Shown piece by piece: positions 5,789 through 7,493 of a stretch of 7,493 nucleotides of DNA. The translations under genes and the position numbers were made by a program. Origin of the DNA: a bacterium UBP2_UBA4780 (GTDB lineage: Bacteria; Edwardsbacteria; AC1; EtOH8); the NCBI GenBank assembly GCA_002403115.1, contig DHHE01000077.1, forward strand, positions 576 to 8,068, in the 5' to 3' direction. How positions within the stretch are numbered: position 1 is the stretch's first letter; each line of letters starts with the position of its first letter. The notes below the pieces were generated by a model. That model saw nothing but the letters and a program-made list of their open reading frames with translations, was not told the DNA's origin and did no database searches.

Positions 5789-7033
5789 TCAGAGCTTCTC
5801 CGGCCAAACCATCCTCCCCCCCACGAAAACCTGGTGGAACCTCACTTGGTCCCACTTGAATATCAGGTCCGAAAGCAGCTCCCGGCCGTTCCTGCCCGAG
5901 TTCTCGCCGACGGTGACCACCGAAAAGTCCGCCTGCTTCCCGGGCCGGAGGCTTCCCATCCGATTCTCCAGCCCCAGGGCCCTGGCCGCGCCCATGGTCG
6001 CGCAATAAAAAAGCCTTTCCGGGGGCTCGCGGTTGACGAAATAGGCGTCGCGCATGGCGTCCAGCATGGAGAACGAGGGCCCGGCCCCGACGTCCGTCCC
6101 CAGGCAAAGTTTGGGGTATTTCCGCCAATGCTCCATGGGGAAGCGTCCCGAGTGTAGGAAAAGATTGGACGAGGGACAGTGGACCACGGAGCAGCCGCGC
6201 TTGAGCACTAACCGGCGCTCGGCCGGCGACAGGTGGATGCAGTGGGCCAGCAGGGTCTTCGGGGTGAGCAGTCCGAAGCGGTCGTATACCCCGGCGTATG
6301 AGGAGATGCCCGGGAACATCCTTCCGACCAGGGCCGTCTCGCCCTCGTTCTCCGAAAGATGCGTCTGGACGTAGGCCCCGCTTTCCCGGACGAAGCGGCC
6401 GATCATCGCCATGAACTTTCCGCTGCAGGCCGGGGCGAAGCGGGGGTTGACCGACAGCCACAAACGGCCCGTCCTTCCCTTTCCGATCTTCTCCGCCAGG
6501 CGCCGGCATTCCTCGAGGGCCTGTTCCGGCCGCTGCCGGAGAGGCCGGGGCACGCCCCGGTCCATCAGGGTCAATCCCACCACCGCCCGGATGCCCGAGC
6601 GCTCGGCCGCGTCCACGGCCTCCTCGGCCCCCGCCGGGTAATTGGCATAGAGCGCGGCCGTGGTGACGCCGTTGGACAGCAGCTTTCCGAAGAAACCGTC
6701 GGCCACCCGCCGGGCGTAGGCCCGGTCGCGGAAGGCGGCCTCGGCCGGGAAGACGTAGGAGGAAAGCCAGTGCATCAGGGTGTGGCCGGTGCGTCCCCGG
6801 ACGTGGTATTGGGAGAGGTGGGTGTGGCAGTCGATGAGCCCGGGAATGACGAGGGCGCCCCGGGGAAGGGCCAGCCGGGACGGCGGTGGCCTCCAGGTCC
6901 TCCGCCTCCCACAATGCACCACGGCGCCGTCCCGGTCGAAAACCAGCTCGCCGTCCCTTATGAAATCAATGCGGCCTGGCCCGGCAGGGTTAATGATGGC
7001 GGCCCGGACAGCATACCGCCGTCCCGTTTTCAA
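5789..7033 (-). CDS. guaD: Guanine deaminase (amidohydrolase superfamily)
   Basis: Guanine deaminase hydrolyses guanine to xanthine and ammonia in the cytosol, in purine salvage and catabolism. The 414-residue protein shows the amidohydrolase TIM-barrel motifs: PGLIDCHTHLSQ (64-75; H70 and H72 metal ligands, Q75 at the guanine-contacting position), PRFAPACS (197-204; R198 at the substrate-binding position), QTHLSEN (223-229; H225 ligand, E228 catalytic), LAHCIHLS (262-269), HCPSSNLFLHSG (285-296) and GTDVGAG (312-318; D314). The PRFAP and CPSSNLF signatures are specific to guanine deaminase rather than general amidohydrolases. Length is slightly below the usual 430-450. The start is a TTG at 7033: an in-frame stop lies only four codons upstream (7048-7046) and no ATG occurs before residue 86. 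This TTG overlaps the ligA stop (TTGA, 7033-7030), so translation is probably coupled; the Shine-Dalgarno (GGGG region) is weak. Confidence 0.92.
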   Translation of the reverse strand: MKTGRRYAVRAAIINPAGPGRIDFIRDGELVFDRDGAVVHCGRRRTWRPPPSRLALPRGALVIPGLIDCHTHLSQYHVRGRTGHTLMHWLSSYVFPAEAAFRDRAYARRVADGFFGKLLSNGVTTAALYANYPAGAEEAVDAAERSGIRAVVGLTLMDRGVPRPLRQRPEQALEECRRLAEKIGKGRTGRLWLSVNPRFAPACSGKFMAMIGRFVRESGAYVQTHLSENEGETALVGRMFPGISSYAGVYDRFGLLTPKTLLAHCIHLSPAERRLVLKRGCSVVHCPSSNLFLHSGRFPMEHWRKYPKLCLGTDVGAGPSFSMLDAMRDAYFVNREPPERLFYCATMGAARALGLENRMGSLRPGKQADFSVVTVGENSGRNGRELLSDLIFKWDQVRFHQVFVGGRMVWPEKL

Positions 7034-7493
7034 CGCTTTACCCCGTCAAGCATTCTTTCGAATTCCTCCCCGTCGATTATCTTTATCCCCAGTTCCCTGG
7101 CTTTCCCGAGCTTCGAGCCGGGATCGCTTCCGGCCACCACCAGCGAGGTTCTCTTGCTTACCGATCCGGTCACCTGGCCACCCCGCGAGGCTATCAGCTC
7201 GGCCGCCTCCTCCCGGGAGAAATGCTCCAGGGATCCGGTGAGCACCACGGACATCCCGGCAAACGCGCCGCCGCCGGAGCCTGGTCCCTCCTCCGCGGTC
7301 CGCACGCCGGCCCGGCGCAGTTTCTCCAGCACCGCCAGGTTCTGGCGGCTGGAGAAGAACCTGACGACGCTCCCGGCCACGGCCGGGCCCAGGCCGTGGA
7401 TGCCCGAGATGTCCCCGGACGAGGCCCGCCCCAGGGCCTCCAGGCTGCCGAGCCTCTGGGCCAGCTGCCTGGCCGCCGAGGAACCAACGTGGA
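7030..7493 (-). CDS. ligA: NAD-dependent DNA ligase LigA, C-terminal part (5' end outside window)
   Basis: These are the last 153 residues of bacterial NAD+-dependent DNA ligase, which seals nicks in replication and repair. The frame is open to the window edge. Visible residues 1-46 are the end of the helix-hairpin-helix domain (HVGSSAARQLAQ, and GIHGLGPAVAGSV at about 30-42). Next comes the usual helical linker to about residue 66 (NLAVLEKLRRAGV), a Gly-rich spacer, and a BRCT domain at about 77-149 (FAGMSVVLTGSL, SREEAAELI, GGQVTGSVSKRTS, VAGSDPGSKLGKA, IIDGEEF). These match the standard LigA C-terminus closely, so the gene looks intact here. The adenylation, OB-fold and zinc-finger domains of the roughly 670-residue enzyme lie outside the window. 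A GTG at 7380 is an internal codon, not a start. The stop TGA (7032-7030) overlaps the guaD start, so the two are co-transcribed. Confidence 0.95.
   Translation of the reverse strand, partial: HVGSSAARQLAQRLGSLEALGRASSGDISGIHGLGPAVAGSVVRFFSSRQNLAVLEKLRRAGVRTAEEGPGSGGGAFAGMSVVLTGSLEHFSREEAAELIASRGGQVTGSVSKRTSLVVAGSDPGSKLGKARELGIKIIDGEEFERMLDGVKR

Noticed and set aside
5631..6914. 427-codon second minus-strand frame overlapping guanine deaminase
   Set aside because: It is a shadow frame of guaD; all catalytic motifs are in the other frame, and it runs through the intrinsic terminator.
1..7493. CRISPR array, tRNA/rRNA genes, insertion sequences, attachment sites
   Set aside because: No spaced direct repeats, clover-leaf segments, transposase motifs or terminal inverted repeats were found; the window is almost wholly explained by the listed genes.

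Overview
The window is GC-rich, densely coding DNA from a diderm (Gram-negative) bacterium. The diderm call rests on an OmpA-type peptidoglycan-binding domain, two C-terminal outer-membrane beta-barrels ending in Phe, and two probable lipoproteins. No taxonomic marker fixes the phylum. M42 peptidases, FecR/Ig-like envelope proteins and vertebrate-type guanine deaminase motifs together would suit an uncultured FCB-like or candidate-phylum genome, but that is only an impression.

Layout: (1) 2-1689, plus strand: two consecutive M42-family metallo-aminopeptidases, the first cut by the window edge, two bases apart and clearly one operon. (2) 1738-5661, plus strand: three consecutive envelope genes. 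The first encodes a 667-residue protein with signal peptide, OmpA-like domain, FecR-like domain, Ig-like modules and a C-terminal barrel. The second encodes a lipoprotein-like protein with a long Pro/Lys/Glu-rich arm and a C-terminal barrel paralogous to the first. The third encodes a Trp/Thr/Asn-rich lipoprotein of unknown function. The second and third genes each have a convincing sigma-70-type promoter of their own. The third promoter is embedded in an 18-bp hairpin that also looks like the terminator of the second gene. (3) 5677-5716: a perfect 14-bp intrinsic terminator between the two convergent gene blocks. (4) 7493-5789, minus strand: the C-terminal end of NAD-dependent DNA ligase (ligA) followed by a guanine deaminase whose TTG start overlaps the ligA stop codon (TTGA).

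The flanking genes are ordinary housekeeping genes (peptide turnover, DNA ligation, purine salvage). The part worth a second look is the envelope block. Two related barrels are joined to two different periplasm-spanning modules, one binding peptidoglycan and one a proline-rich arm behind a possible lipid anchor. This suggests a small family of envelope-tethering proteins built by swapping N-terminal modules onto a common barrel.
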